Assembly (NCBI GenBank): GCA_020437395.1
Contig: JAGQWJ010000003.1
Span: forward strand, 84,856 to 119,563
DNA: 34,708 nucleotides
DNA from: Ignavibacteriota bacterium
Lineage (GTDB): Bacteria > Bacteroidota > Ignavibacteria > Kapaibacteriales > UBA2268
Direction: 5' to 3'
Shown here in pieces: positions 23,001 to 31,526 of the stretch (the stretch's first letter is position 1; the number at the start of each line of letters is the position of its first letter). The translations under genes and the position numbers were made by a program. The notes beneath the pieces were generated by a model that saw nothing but the letters and a program-made list of their open reading frames with translations, ran no database searches and was not told where the DNA came from.

Positions 23001-24608
23001 ACTAATGTCGAGCAATCCGTGTCCTTCTAAATAACTTTTTTCAGGCATACCAATTGTATAACCCATAGTAGATGAGCCAAATTCTGCGTAAAGTGTGTCC
23101 AACCTGACAAGTTTGAAATTCTCAGATTCCATTTTTATTTTTAATCTGGTCATATTGTACTTATCAATTGAATTATTTGCACCATCGAATCTTAGATTAA
23201 CAATAGGTTTGCTCCCTGTTATATTGATTAGCTCCGTGTTAAGTTCACCGTTAATATTTGTTTCCAACGAATTTGGAAAAAGCTTTTTCGTATTGAACGC
23301 CCTTACATTACCATCGTAGAACACATCTAGTTTACCGCTATTCTGAACTATCAAGTCTCCTTCTAAACTTCCAACTCCAGTGTTCGCATCTAAAATAAAT
23401 TTCAGATTTTGAGGTCTGCCAATCATTCTCATTTTATTGAAATTTGCAAAAATGAAATCAGGCATATTATTGTTTCTCATATTCAAGAAATTCACCACAT
23501 CATTGTAGGCAACATGTGAGTTATTAGCACTTAAGTCAAAGTATATTTTACTCGGATCCGTTACATTTTTAATATTACCATTCAATCTAACCTTAGAATT
23601 CTTAAGCTTTAATTTAAATTCATCAATATTGATGTTGTCCATTGTACCATTGGCTCTTAGTACTATGTCATGGACACCTTTGAAATCGACAGGAGCATTG
23701 AGTAAGCTCATAAGCTCAGGTATATCAATATTTTGAGCATTTGCATCTAACATTATTTCTGACTTCTCAAAATCTCCTTCCTTAATACCGCCAAAAATAT
23801 CAATACCAATAATTTTAGCATCTAATTCTAATTTAGTTTTATCTGATTTATAATTCAAATTTGAAATACTTACAAAATTACTATCAATCATAAACTCAAA
23901 GTTTGTCGGTGCTAATTCTTTGGTCATTACAGATTCAAAAAATGACAGATTATCCAAACTTGCTTTTAATTGCTTTTTTGTAGGTCTTATGAATAGTGAG
24001 CCTGATAAATTCAGGTTTTTTAGATGTAAATTACTCGTATTGAAACCAGAAGAATCACTTGCCTTGGCGTAAGGGTCATACATTCTAAAATCTGCGTCTT
24101 TTAATTTCAGATAACTGAATAGGATTTTTGTATCAGGTGGTGCAGTAGTATCAGTTGAAATTTTGGGAATTTGAGAGACATTCCAAATTCCTTCAGAGTT
24201 TCGAATCATATTGATTTTTGGTTGAACTAATACAAGCTCATTGATAAAAATTTTTCCATTTAAAATTGCATCAAGATTTACCTTAGCTGTTAGTTCGGGG
24301 ATGAAAGCTATAGTGTCTTTTTCATTCAAAACTAATGAGGCACCTAAAAGATCCACAGATGACAAACTAGTTAGAGTAAAGTCATCTATACTAACTTTAG
24401 CATTTAGGCTTTTGTTTATTTCACCTTCAGCAAAATCTAAGATTGCACTTCGGACTGTTTTGAATTGAAGTGAAACGAATGCACCAGTAATTACGAAGAA
24501 AACGAAGAATAGCAAAAAAAGTACTATACGTACAATCCATTTTCTTATCCTTGAGGGCTTTTTCCCAACTTCAGATTTTAATTCCGCTATGTCTTTTTTC
24601 TTCTTCAA
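20049..24608 (-). CDS. tamB: Translocation and assembly module protein TamB (DUF490)
   Basis: This 1519-residue envelope protein has one N-terminal membrane anchor (about residues 24-46, after a lysine-rich start). It is followed by a long periplasmic AsmA-like region with repeated short beta strands, as in lipid-transporting bridge proteins. The C-terminal about 400 residues match DUF490: LSDIITLLLMGRISD, then SDIITRQIAQELGKLGL and the closing GGSW strand. TamB works with an outer-membrane Omp85 partner in barrel assembly and phospholipid transport. No tamA or other Omp85 gene is adjacent. The gene is convergent with rsmH. Confidence 0.88.
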   Translation of the reverse strand: MKKKKDIAELKSEVGKKPSRIRKWIVRIVLFLLFFVFFVITGAFVSLQFKTVRSAILDFAEGEINKSLNAKVSIDDFTLTSLSSVDLLGASLVLNEKDTIAFIPELTAKVNLDAILNGKIFINELVLVQPKINMIRNSEGIWNVSQIPKISTDTTAPPDTKILFSYLKLKDADFRMYDPYAKASDSSGFNTSNLHLKNLNLSGSLFIRPTKKQLKASLDNLSFFESVMTKELAPTNFEFMIDSNFVSISNLNYKSDKTKLELDAKIIGIDIFGGIKEGDFEKSEIMLDANAQNIDIPELMSLLNAPVDFKGVHDIVLRANGTMDNINIDEFKLKLKNSKVRLNGNIKNVTDPSKIYFDLSANNSHVAYNDVVNFLNMRNNNMPDFIFANFNKMRMIGRPQNLKFILDANTGVGSLEGDLIVQNSGKLDVFYDGNVRAFNTKKLFPNSLETNINGELNTELINITGSKPIVNLRFDGANNSIDKYNMTRLKIKMESENFKLVRLDTLYAEFGSSTMGYTIGMPEKSYLEGHGLLDISSKNSALYNINLNFNALNLKQLLDNEKMPNYITGNSNLKGKGLELNNITGVFDTEIRDIVFEDRAFFPFGFNLKVDKFSNNDRKIELNSDFGSIVLQGNYNFENTLTSLQNQGYSLYNFIASKVNKLIPKDQELVDKLELLEVQKIGSFDSIDANLKINVSDFSFLTAFMDSTNLLMNTELNFHIFAKENESSLYINSLKIEDLYYSHGDQSITSRGLNAEGGLYMKLVDSAAEFSDFKLSAKADEKISINQNTLNFPIANIEYDGKEFKFSGQTDVNNQLDIVFDGNTIIIPGGIQLGFTKLDLTYQNEYNLSLSEPIDAKFVNGGFTINSMELTNPETKENIKLEGEYNAEKNRFKDFKLSLNNLEIQALKTFIPREKRKSFNQIDGKVDYLNVVLNGDVANPKMKFIAKSDDISVNEQMVGDINTELFYEDREIKGNLIINHYSNKEEMPELIKGEINSFPIDLSLMEVENRFPTTKQADMKFIIDSLPLSIISPFVPSISYLKGVGKGKLLVSGFLPDNLEFNGIVRFDNASFLVDATNVGYKANGGLILKGEKVFLEQVRLYNLQDDLNGGVADVSGSVTLDELNISELDIGFKTKRFLVMHDETQKVKSDLFGRLIISTERDSLRFYGSFEKPNLDGYVAIKSADLKMPDEEEVQLVRSKFIYKRSGDLITATYGRSDSTKVKKTKKAQEVTESLFDLLNMDLDVEFSGRTLIDMQINQFLSTSVIVGTPVSLRNIRYVKSRNSKEAKLYGRIILKEGSKLSFFKTFDIEGDINFPTGNISNPTLDLVAKYEGTTTDYKKYKVEIFVTGTKEEPKLRFEYEIAGESGIGDDEKKLSDIITLLLMGRISDKDVANNGAGQDINFQGMIASDIITRQIAQELGKLGLSAQIDFDENFEDARVKIGGDIVGGARWSFGGNVNDISGSRLEIEIPLDEFFNLTEEDWMNILLNFTYVNSPETVKTDENQIHWEGKLKFGGSW

Positions 24609-24643
24609 ATATTTTTTTTGAAATTCATAAATTTATATTATTA

Positions 24644-24675
24644 TGTAAACGTTTGAAAGTACAAATTTGTTTACA
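24644..24675. promoter_or_regulatory. Inverted repeat TGTAAAC...GTTTACA between tamB and the receiver gene
   Basis: TGTAAAC (24644-24650) and GTTTACA (24669-24675) are perfect 7-bp arms 18 nt apart, with AAACGTTT (24647-24654) nested in the left arm. They lie in the divergent 131-nt gap before tamB (minus) and the receiver gene (plus). A shared operator is possible. Confidence 0.25.
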
Positions 24676-24739
24676 ATTACAGTCCATCGAGTCGTTAAGA
24701 TAAATACTTAGCAAAAGTAATACCGAAACAGAAGGAAAT

Positions 24740-25177
24740 ATGAAAAATATTAATAATTCTATAGTAATAATAGATGATGATAAATGGATAATAAAACTAG
24801 CTCGTAATATGCTCGAGAAATATGGTTTTACATTATTAGAAGCTAGAACTCCCCACGAAGGTTTAGAATTAATAATTAAAGAAAAACCATTGCTCGTATT
24901 GTTAGATCTTAGCTTACCCAATATTGATGGTGATTCCCTATTATATCTAATAAAACAAATGTCAATTACAAAAGAAACGAAAGTTTTAATCCTCTCTGCC
25001 CAAATAACTAAAGAAAAAATTAAATCAACCTACCAATTGGGTGCAGCTGGGTTTATTGCAAAACCATTCGAAGAAAAGTTGTTAATACAGAAAATCAACG
25101 ATTGCTTAGACAAGGATTCTCTCAATAAACTCAAGAAAGAAACACCCGTAAAAGATGAATTCTTTATAAAAATCTAG
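24740..25177 (+). CDS. Single-domain response regulator (receiver domain only)
   Basis: This 145-residue protein is a receiver domain. It has the acidic pocket Asp13-Asp14, phosphoacceptor Asp56 (VLLDLSLPNIDG), the switch residue Ser86, and Lys108 in AKPF. A charged tail of about 30 residues ends DEFFIKI and has no DNA-binding domain. AGAAGGAAAT precedes the ATG. Such stand-alone receivers relay phosphate or act on protein targets. No histidine kinase is nearby, so its partner is unknown. Confidence 0.92.
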   Translation: MKNINNSIVIIDDDKWIIKLARNMLEKYGFTLLEARTPHEGLELIIKEKPLLVLLDLSLPNIDGDSLLYLIKQMSITKETKVLILSAQITKEKIKSTYQLGAAGFIAKPFEEKLLIQKINDCLDKDSLNKLKKETPVKDEFFIKI

Positions 25178-25228
25178 AATTTTCTCTTACTTTTCTATTA
25201 ATATTTGCGACAAATCTATGCTACATAA

Positions 25229-26662
25229 TTAAAATTTGAATACTCTAATCATATTTTGATAATTTGGTTTATCCTTTGATAGCCCTGCTACATAGACAAC
25301 ATAGTCACCTTCTTTGATGAAATCGAACTCTTCTAGCAATTCTTCCCTAAAAGTGACGATAACGTCTTCTGCCTTAATTGGTGTATCGACAAATTTTGGA
25401 ATAACACCCCAAATGAATGATAATCTACGAGCTACAGATTCTATGTCGGTAAAGGCAATAATTGGTACCCTAGGGCGATAATTAGCAACATTTTTTGCGG
25501 TATAGGCAGAACTAGTCAATGACACAATAGCGGCAGCATTAATCTGGTCAGCTATCATCGTTGCAGCATGTCCCAAAGCATCAGATATATCACCATCATT
25601 AAAGCTAGATTTATATTTCTCGCTTCCAAATGGATATTTTTCTTCAATATTTCTGATAATTCTGGACATATAGCCAACTGCTTCATAAGGGTATTTTCCC
25701 ACGCTTGATTCGGCACTCAGCATAAGACAATCGGAGCCATCCATAACAGCGTTTGCAACATCACTTGCTTCTGCTCGAGTAGGTCTTGGGTTTTCAATCA
25801 TTGATTCTAACATTTGAGTTGCTGTTATCACTGGTTTCCCGAAATAATTGCATCGGTTTATAATCTCTTTTTGAATAAGCGGTACACGTTCAGCAGGCAT
25901 TTCGAGACCTAAGTCTCCCCTTGCAACCATTATTCCTGTTGCTTCTTGAATTATTTCGTCAATGTTCTCATAAGCTTCTACTCTTTCCACTTTTGCAATA
26001 ATTGGAACTTCTCTTTTGAAGATTTTCATTGCTGTCTTCAATTCCATAATATCAATTTTGGAACGTACAAATGACAAAGCAACAGCATCTACACCATTTT
26101 CTAAACCAAACTTCAAATCTTCTAAATCCTTTTCGCTCAGCGAAGGTGCATTACTACTAGCTCCAGGTACAACTATTCCTTTTTTACTTTTTAGAATACC
26201 GCCCTTTTGAACTTGTGTTTTTATTTCTGGTCCTTTTACATCTATTACTTTTAAACTAATATAACCATCATCTAATAAAATTGTGTGACCAGGTCGCACC
26301 TCGTTTTTTAGCTCAATATATTCGGTACTCACAATTTTTTCATTGCCCTCTTTGAGTTGCTTAGTAGTAATAGTAAAATCCTGTTTGTCAACTAATTCTA
26401 CTCCACCACCTTTCATATTACCAATTCTAATTTTTGGACCCTGCAAATCCATAAGTATTGGTATATTTCTGCCAGCTATATTTGAAGCAGCTCTAATATG
26501 CTTTATTGTTTTTTTATGAACGTCGTGCGTCCCATGCGAAAAATTCAATCTTGCAGCATCCATACCTGCATAAATCAATCTTGTAAGATTCTCTGTCCCA
26601 TTCGCTGCTGGACCAATTGTACATAAAATTTTGGTTTTTCGGGGAAATAATTCGTGACTCAT
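25229..26662 (-). CDS. pyk: Pyruvate kinase
   Basis: This 477-residue glycolytic enzyme converts phosphoenolpyruvate and ADP to pyruvate and ATP. It shows TKILCTIGPA near the start, RLNFSHGTHDVHK, the active-site lysine motif VPIIAKVERVEA, then VARGDLGLEMP and the TATQMLESMIENPRPTRAE stretch, followed by the C-terminal regulatory domain. Complete and of usual length. It is transcribed away from DUF423. Confidence 0.97.
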   Translation of the reverse strand: MSHELFPRKTKILCTIGPAANGTENLTRLIYAGMDAARLNFSHGTHDVHKKTIKHIRAASNIAGRNIPILMDLQGPKIRIGNMKGGGVELVDKQDFTITTKQLKEGNEKIVSTEYIELKNEVRPGHTILLDDGYISLKVIDVKGPEIKTQVQKGGILKSKKGIVVPGASSNAPSLSEKDLEDLKFGLENGVDAVALSFVRSKIDIMELKTAMKIFKREVPIIAKVERVEAYENIDEIIQEATGIMVARGDLGLEMPAERVPLIQKEIINRCNYFGKPVITATQMLESMIENPRPTRAEASDVANAVMDGSDCLMLSAESSVGKYPYEAVGYMSRIIRNIEEKYPFGSEKYKSSFNDGDISDALGHAATMIADQINAAAIVSLTSSAYTAKNVANYRPRVPIIAFTDIESVARRLSFIWGVIPKFVDTPIKAEDVIVTFREELLEEFDFIKEGDYVVYVAGLSKDKPNYQNMIRVFKF

Positions 26663-26780
26663 ATTCTCAACTTATTTTATTTTTATTTTCAAAATTATGT
26701 TATTTCAGTTTATTATACGTTATTTTACGAATAGTATTCTTTAAACTAAGTATAATTTAATCAAATATCGAACCAAAAAT

Positions 26781-27173
26781 ATGATAAATCAAACAATAAG
26801 CAAAGAAACAATACTAAAAACAGGTATTATTTTCGCTTTACTCACTGTTGCGATAGGTGCATTTGGTGCTCATGGACTTTCTGAAATACTTTCAGACAAT
26901 GATAAATTAGAAACATACAAAACAGCAGTGCTCTATCAGCTATTTCATTCGATAGCTGTTATAGTCGGAGGTCTTCTGTGTGATATTTATAACCCAGATA
27001 AATTAAAAATTGCATTTGTTTTTCATGTGGCAGGTATTTTATTATTCTCAGGTTCTTTATATTTACTTGCAATTACTAATATTGGTCTATTTGGTGCTAT
27101 AACCCCTATAGGTGGGGTGCTATTTATAGTTGGTTGGATTTATCTATTTCTATCAATTAAGTCTAAAAAATAA
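26781..27173 (+). CDS. DUF423 integral membrane protein
   Basis: This 130-residue protein has four membrane segments, and the GAFGAHGL motif near residue 30 is the hallmark of DUF423 (YwdK/YgdD family). The second half has the GGVLFIVGWIYLF helix. Biochemical role in the family is not known. It starts divergently from pyk and ends 1 nt before the convergent lipoprotein gene. Confidence 0.9.
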   Translation: MINQTISKETILKTGIIFALLTVAIGAFGAHGLSEILSDNDKLETYKTAVLYQLFHSIAVIVGGLLCDIYNPDKLKIAFVFHVAGILLFSGSLYLLAITNIGLFGAITPIGGVLFIVGWIYLFLSIKSKK

Positions 27174-27174
27174 A

Positions 27175-27588
27175 TTATTTAATTTGACTAAAATCCATAA
27201 TGTACCACAATGAATCTATTTCTTTCATAGAAAATGAGAATTCTTTAACATAATCATATTCTAATTTAATATTATGTAAATCTAAAGTTATAGTGTCTGC
27301 AATCACACGAGTAATTTTTCTATTATTTAGTATTCTTGTTAATCTTGCCAGATTGTAATATTCCTCTTGTTGTCGAACAGCACTAAATCTACCGGTATTG
27401 TCAGAAAGTAGTTGAGCTGCAGCAGGCACATTTTCTAACTGCAGTTCTGTTGTGAATAGCATTGCAGCTCCAATTGCAGTTTCTTGGGTAATATCTATTA
27501 CTTCCTTCGGCGGCCTGTTGTTCCCAATTACGAATAATTCACAAGAGGTAAGAAATAATAATAGTATAGTAATATTGATTGTACGCAT
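27175..27588 (-). CDS. Small lipoprotein of unknown function
   Basis: This 137-residue protein has a short signal segment with lipobox LFLTSC (Cys16). The mature part is mainly helical at first (ETAIGAAMLFTTELQLENVPAAAQLL), then beta strands near the end, which could fit a small NTF2-like domain (last strand DSLWYIMDFS). It shares its start region with the stop of the hydrolase gene, overlapping by 1 nt, so it is the last gene of a three-gene run. Function unknown. Confidence 0.65.
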   Translation of the reverse strand: MRTINITILLLFLTSCELFVIGNNRPPKEVIDITQETAIGAAMLFTTELQLENVPAAAQLLSDNTGRFSAVRQQEEYYNLARLTRILNNRKITRVIADTITLDLHNIKLEYDYVKEFSFSMKEIDSLWYIMDFSQIK

Positions 27589-28415
27589 TATTTTTTTAGA
27601 AAATCAATTGTTGAATTTATTGCTTCTTCAAGCATTTCACTTGTTCCTGTGAACGGATGACGACAATTAAAAGTATGATTTGCTCTACTAATTATACAAA
27701 TTTCGGAATTTTTTGCAGCACTATGCAACTTTTCTGCTTCCTTGATACTCACGGTAAAGTCTTTATCACCATGTAGGATAAAAGTGGGTATATTTAGTCT
27801 GGAAATACATTTTTCCAAATCGTATTTCTCTTTGTTTCTAAGTTTGTCCTCTAAGTATTCAACGTCTAGATAGAGAATCTGACCTGTTAATCTATTTTCA
27901 AATTCCATAACCCCATTTTTACGCCAATTATCTTTTTGACGTTGAGTATTTCTATCAATATCTCCTATAGAGCCCCAAGTTACTAACTTCACTATGTCTT
28001 CTCGTTGCGACGCAGTTATCATAGATACTGCTCCACCAAGTGAATGTCCAAGTAAATAAATCTCTCCATTCCAACCTTCTATAGAATGTTCAGACATAAG
28101 AGAGCCAAGATTATCAATAACACAGTTCAAATCACTTATTTCTTGAGTGACTGTTACGGAACGGAAAACATCTGCATCGAAAATTCCTTTTTCTGCATCG
28201 ACAACACCATTTTGTGAAAAATCGATATTTACAACAATCATCCCCGAACTTGCAAATTTTTCAGACATATACGGAAAAAATCCCCATTCGCGATATGCCT
28301 TAAATCCGTGCGATATGATTAGTACAGGTCTTAATTCTTGGTTGATACTATATATATCACCATTGACTATCAATCCATCATTAACTTGAAGTGAAAAACT
28401 ATGTTTATTCATCAT
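27588..28415 (-). CDS. Cytoplasmic alpha/beta hydrolase
   Basis: This 275-residue protein has no signal peptide. The serine-hydrolase core includes the HGFKAYREWGFFPYMSEK oxyanion region, the nucleophile elbow GHSLGG with Ser125, an acid in HGDKDF (Asp219 most likely) and His247 in RANHTF. It resembles dienelactone-hydrolase or esterase-type proteins; substrate unknown. The start is ATGATG; the first ATG overlaps the stop of the M28-like gene, so translation is coupled. Confidence 0.85.
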   Translation of the reverse strand: MMNKHSFSLQVNDGLIVNGDIYSINQELRPVLIISHGFKAYREWGFFPYMSEKFASSGMIVVNIDFSQNGVVDAEKGIFDADVFRSVTVTQEISDLNCVIDNLGSLMSEHSIEGWNGEIYLLGHSLGGAVSMITASQREDIVKLVTWGSIGDIDRNTQRQKDNWRKNGVMEFENRLTGQILYLDVEYLEDKLRNKEKYDLEKCISRLNIPTFILHGDKDFTVSIKEAEKLHSAAKNSEICIISRANHTFNCRHPFTGTSEMLEEAINSTIDFLKK

Positions 28416-29830
28416 TGCTGAGTCAGATTCCTTATAGTTTTTTCAAGCAAGTTGATATATTCTTCAAAATCAGCAAAATCACTTTCCGTCCATTCTCTTT
28501 TCGCAGGTGGATAACTACGAAGTTTGTTCCAAACTCGAACGTATTTTTTATTCAATTTGAGTATTGGGTTGTCATCTCTAGAATCAAGTTCTTTTGCTTC
28601 AGAATTAAGCGTTTTGAATTCTTCTGTTGTTCTAAATTTCTCCACTATTAAAGGATCATTAGAATTTATTATTAAATGTCTTTTGTGTACTTTTTCAGTA
28701 TTGTCTAAATAAAATATAGCCGATGAATTTATTACCTTTTCTTCAATATCATCGATTAAATTTCTCATCCCTTCGAAGTTTGGCTCTTCTCCACTCAGAG
28801 CAGCAAATATAACTTTTACAGGAGCTGGATTTTCTTTAAACCTTCTTGCTAATTCGATTGCAGCAGTAATACCAGAAATATTATTTCCAGATTCGTAGAA
28901 GAACTTATTCTGTTTCTTAATGTAGTCTTCTAACTTTTTATTCGAAAGTGCTTCATCATAAGGAAAAGCAACGATAATATTCTTATTATCATCTTCACCA
29001 TCAGAAACGGCATATATGTTTGTGTACAATACAGATTTTGATTCTGTCTGTAAACTAATATTAGTTTTAACATTTGGCAATATAAAGCTCTTCGGCGATT
29101 TAGATTCTCTTATTGCCTTTTCTTGATCTATTAGAGCTTGTTTCTTCGGGAAATATCTTTCTAAAGAAGCTCTGTTAGCTTGAAGCGCCACAATACCTGA
29201 GTTAAACTTATCGACTATAACCGGTTCAAAAACATTAGCTGAATCTCCCATAGCTTTTATGAATAAGGCACCAATCGCTCCATTTTTTTGTGCATTTTTT
29301 ACTTTATACTCATAGCTACTAAAACTTTCATATTTTTCAGATTTCTCTCCTTCAGGCGAATCAGTTAGAATAATCACTACTTTATCTTTTACATCGATTC
29401 CGGTATAATCGTCATAGCCAGGTGCCGTTATACCGTAGCCAACGAATGCAATCTCTGCTTCTGTAATATTTCCATCAGATGTAAATCCAAGTGGCAACCA
29501 ATCTTTTTGAAAATCCCAGTTTTGCACACTAGGTTTTATTCTGTCCATCGGTATTCCCATCCGAGGAACTATTACGCTGAATGAAACACCATTATCACCA
29601 AAACTAAGACCACTTCCAACTTCAAAATTATCCACATAACCATCTGTTATTTCGTCTAACCCGAGGGATTTGAATTGATTTATTATAAAGTTTTTAGTAT
29701 TTGTCAGAGCAGGTTCACCACTAAATCTATTATATAATTCATCATTATTCAGAGCATCAATCGTACTTTTTATATCCTGAGCAAAAATAGAAGTAGTTGA
29801 TAATAATAAACAAAAGATAAATATTCTCAT
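28412..29830 (-). CDS. Exported M28-like protein that has lost metal ligands
   Basis: This 472-residue protein starts at the ATG at 29830, giving a clean signal peptide (SIFAQ); an open TTG-started extension to 29863 is unlikely. A PA-type insert lies around 115-230 (VGYGITAPGYDDYTGIDVKDKVVI). The C-terminal half follows the M28 aminopeptidase scaffold, but the metal-binding AHYDH strand reads AFPYDE (288-293), the DNASG motif reads NNISG (316-320), and no final metal-binding histidine is visible. The GEE acid pair (348-349) and Asp376 remain. It is therefore probably inactive as a zinc peptidase, perhaps kept for peptide or glycan binding. Confidence 0.78.
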   Translation of the reverse strand: MRIFIFCLLLSTTSIFAQDIKSTIDALNNDELYNRFSGEPALTNTKNFIINQFKSLGLDEITDGYVDNFEVGSGLSFGDNGVSFSVIVPRMGIPMDRIKPSVQNWDFQKDWLPLGFTSDGNITEAEIAFVGYGITAPGYDDYTGIDVKDKVVIILTDSPEGEKSEKYESFSSYEYKVKNAQKNGAIGALFIKAMGDSANVFEPVIVDKFNSGIVALQANRASLERYFPKKQALIDQEKAIRESKSPKSFILPNVKTNISLQTESKSVLYTNIYAVSDGEDDNKNIIVAFPYDEALSNKKLEDYIKKQNKFFYESGNNISGITAAIELARRFKENPAPVKVIFAALSGEEPNFEGMRNLIDDIEEKVINSSAIFYLDNTEKVHKRHLIINSNDPLIVEKFRTTEEFKTLNSEAKELDSRDDNPILKLNKKYVRVWNKLRSYPPAKREWTESDFADFEEYINLLEKTIRNLTQQ

Positions 29831-29963
29831 TGTTCTTTTTATTTTAGTTGTTAATGAATACAAAAATAATAAATATTTATGTGCTTTATAAGTATTACTA
29901 TTTTATAATTATTCATTAATTTATTAATTTAAAATTATATTTACTAACTAAATTGATTATATT

Positions 29964-31526
29964 ATGGAAAATAACAGAGAAATCGAACGAAAGATTGAGC
30001 TTCTGAAAGAAAAAAAAGAGGAAGCTCTTCAGGGCGGTGGGAAAAACAGAATAGAAGCACAACACAAGCGAGGGAAATTAACAGCAAGAGAAAGGTTAGA
30101 TTTATTACTTGACAAAGGCAGTTTTACAGAAATGGATATGCTCGCTCATCACCACTCTACCTCGTTTGGTTTAGACAAAACTGTAGTATTAGGTGATGGC
30201 GTTGTAACTGGCTATGGTAATGTAAATAATAAATCAGTTTTCACTTTTTCGCAAGATTTCACTGTACTTGGTGGTTCGTTAGCAGAACAACACGGTAAGA
30301 AAATTGTAAAAATTATGGAAATGGCTCTGAAAAATGGTATGCCAATAATTGGTCTGAATGATTCTGGTGGAGCCCGTGTGCAAGAGGGAGTTATTTCACT
30401 TGGTGCGTATGCTGACATATTTTTACAAAACACCTTAGCTTCAGGAGTTGTACCACAAATATCAGTAATTATGGGTCCTTGTGCTGGAGGTGCCGTCTAT
30501 TCACCTGCTATTACCGATTTTATAATAATGGTCAAAGATACTTCCTATATGTTCGTAACAGGGCCTAAAGTTGTTAAAACAGTAACGCATGAAGATTTAA
30601 CACCAGAGGATTTAGGTGGAGCATCAATACATAGTACTAAAAGTGGAGTTGCTCACTTTGTCGCTGAGAATGACTTAGAAGCTATTGAAATTGTGAAAAA
30701 TCTTTTGGAATATATACCAAGTAATAATTCAGAATCAGCTCCATATAAAGAGACATCTGATCCATTAGACAGAGAAAGTCCAGATTTGAACTATATTGTA
30801 CCTGCAAATCCGAACCAACCTTATGACATAAAGAATGTAGTCAAAGAAGTGGCTGATGATGGTGAATTTTTAGAAGTTCATCAAGATTATGCAGAAAATA
30901 TTGTAGTTGGATTTATTCATTTAGGGGGAATGTCCATAGGAGTAGTAGCGAATCAACCGATGGTATTAGCTGGAGTTTTGGATAACGAAGCTTCGAGAAA
31001 AGCGGCAAGGTTTATCAGATTCTGTGATGCATTCAATATACCACTTCTTACTTTCGAAGATGTACCAGGGTTTATGCCTGGTAGAGAACAAGAATGGGGA
31101 GGAATTATTTCAAATGGTGCGAAATTACTATACGCTTATTGCGAAGCAACTGTACCAAAAATCACCGTTATTACTAGAAAGGCCTATGGTGGCGCTTATG
31201 ATGTTATGAGCAGTAAGCACATAAGAGGGGATTTTAATTTTGCATGGCCTACTGCTGAGATTGCTGTAATGGGTGCAAAAGGTGCAATTGAGATTATATT
31301 CAAGAAGCAAGTTGATGAAGCCGATAATAAAGCTGATAAGATTATAGAATTAGAAGAAGAGTACAACGAAAGATTTGCTAATCCATATATCGCTGCTTCT
31401 TACGGATATATTGACGACATATTTGAGCCACAATACACTAGGCAGAGATTAATTGAATCATTCAATCTTTTGAGGAACAAAGTGGATAGTAATCCACCTA
31501 AAAAACATGGTAATATTCCTTTATAG
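29964..31526 (+). CDS. Acyl-CoA carboxylase carboxyltransferase (beta) subunit, propionyl-CoA type
   Basis: This 520-residue cytoplasmic subunit transfers carboxyl from biotin to an acyl-CoA, most likely propionyl-CoA (or acts as the methylmalonyl-CoA decarboxylase alpha subunit). Conserved blocks include GKLTARERLDLLLDKGSF, FSQDFTVLGGSL, LNDSGGARVQEGV, MGPCAGGAVYSPA and, in the second half, EDVPGFMPGREQEWGGII and RKAYGGAYDVMSS. Length and motifs are complete. No biotin-carrier or carboxylase subunit is adjacent. The next gene starts inside its last codons. Confidence 0.93.
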   Translation: MENNREIERKIELLKEKKEEALQGGGKNRIEAQHKRGKLTARERLDLLLDKGSFTEMDMLAHHHSTSFGLDKTVVLGDGVVTGYGNVNNKSVFTFSQDFTVLGGSLAEQHGKKIVKIMEMALKNGMPIIGLNDSGGARVQEGVISLGAYADIFLQNTLASGVVPQISVIMGPCAGGAVYSPAITDFIIMVKDTSYMFVTGPKVVKTVTHEDLTPEDLGGASIHSTKSGVAHFVAENDLEAIEIVKNLLEYIPSNNSESAPYKETSDPLDRESPDLNYIVPANPNQPYDIKNVVKEVADDGEFLEVHQDYAENIVVGFIHLGGMSIGVVANQPMVLAGVLDNEASRKAARFIRFCDAFNIPLLTFEDVPGFMPGREQEWGGIISNGAKLLYAYCEATVPKITVITRKAYGGAYDVMSSKHIRGDFNFAWPTAEIAVMGAKGAIEIIFKKQVDEADNKADKIIELEEEYNERFANPYIAASYGYIDDIFEPQYTRQRLIESFNLLRNKVDSNPPKKHGNIPL

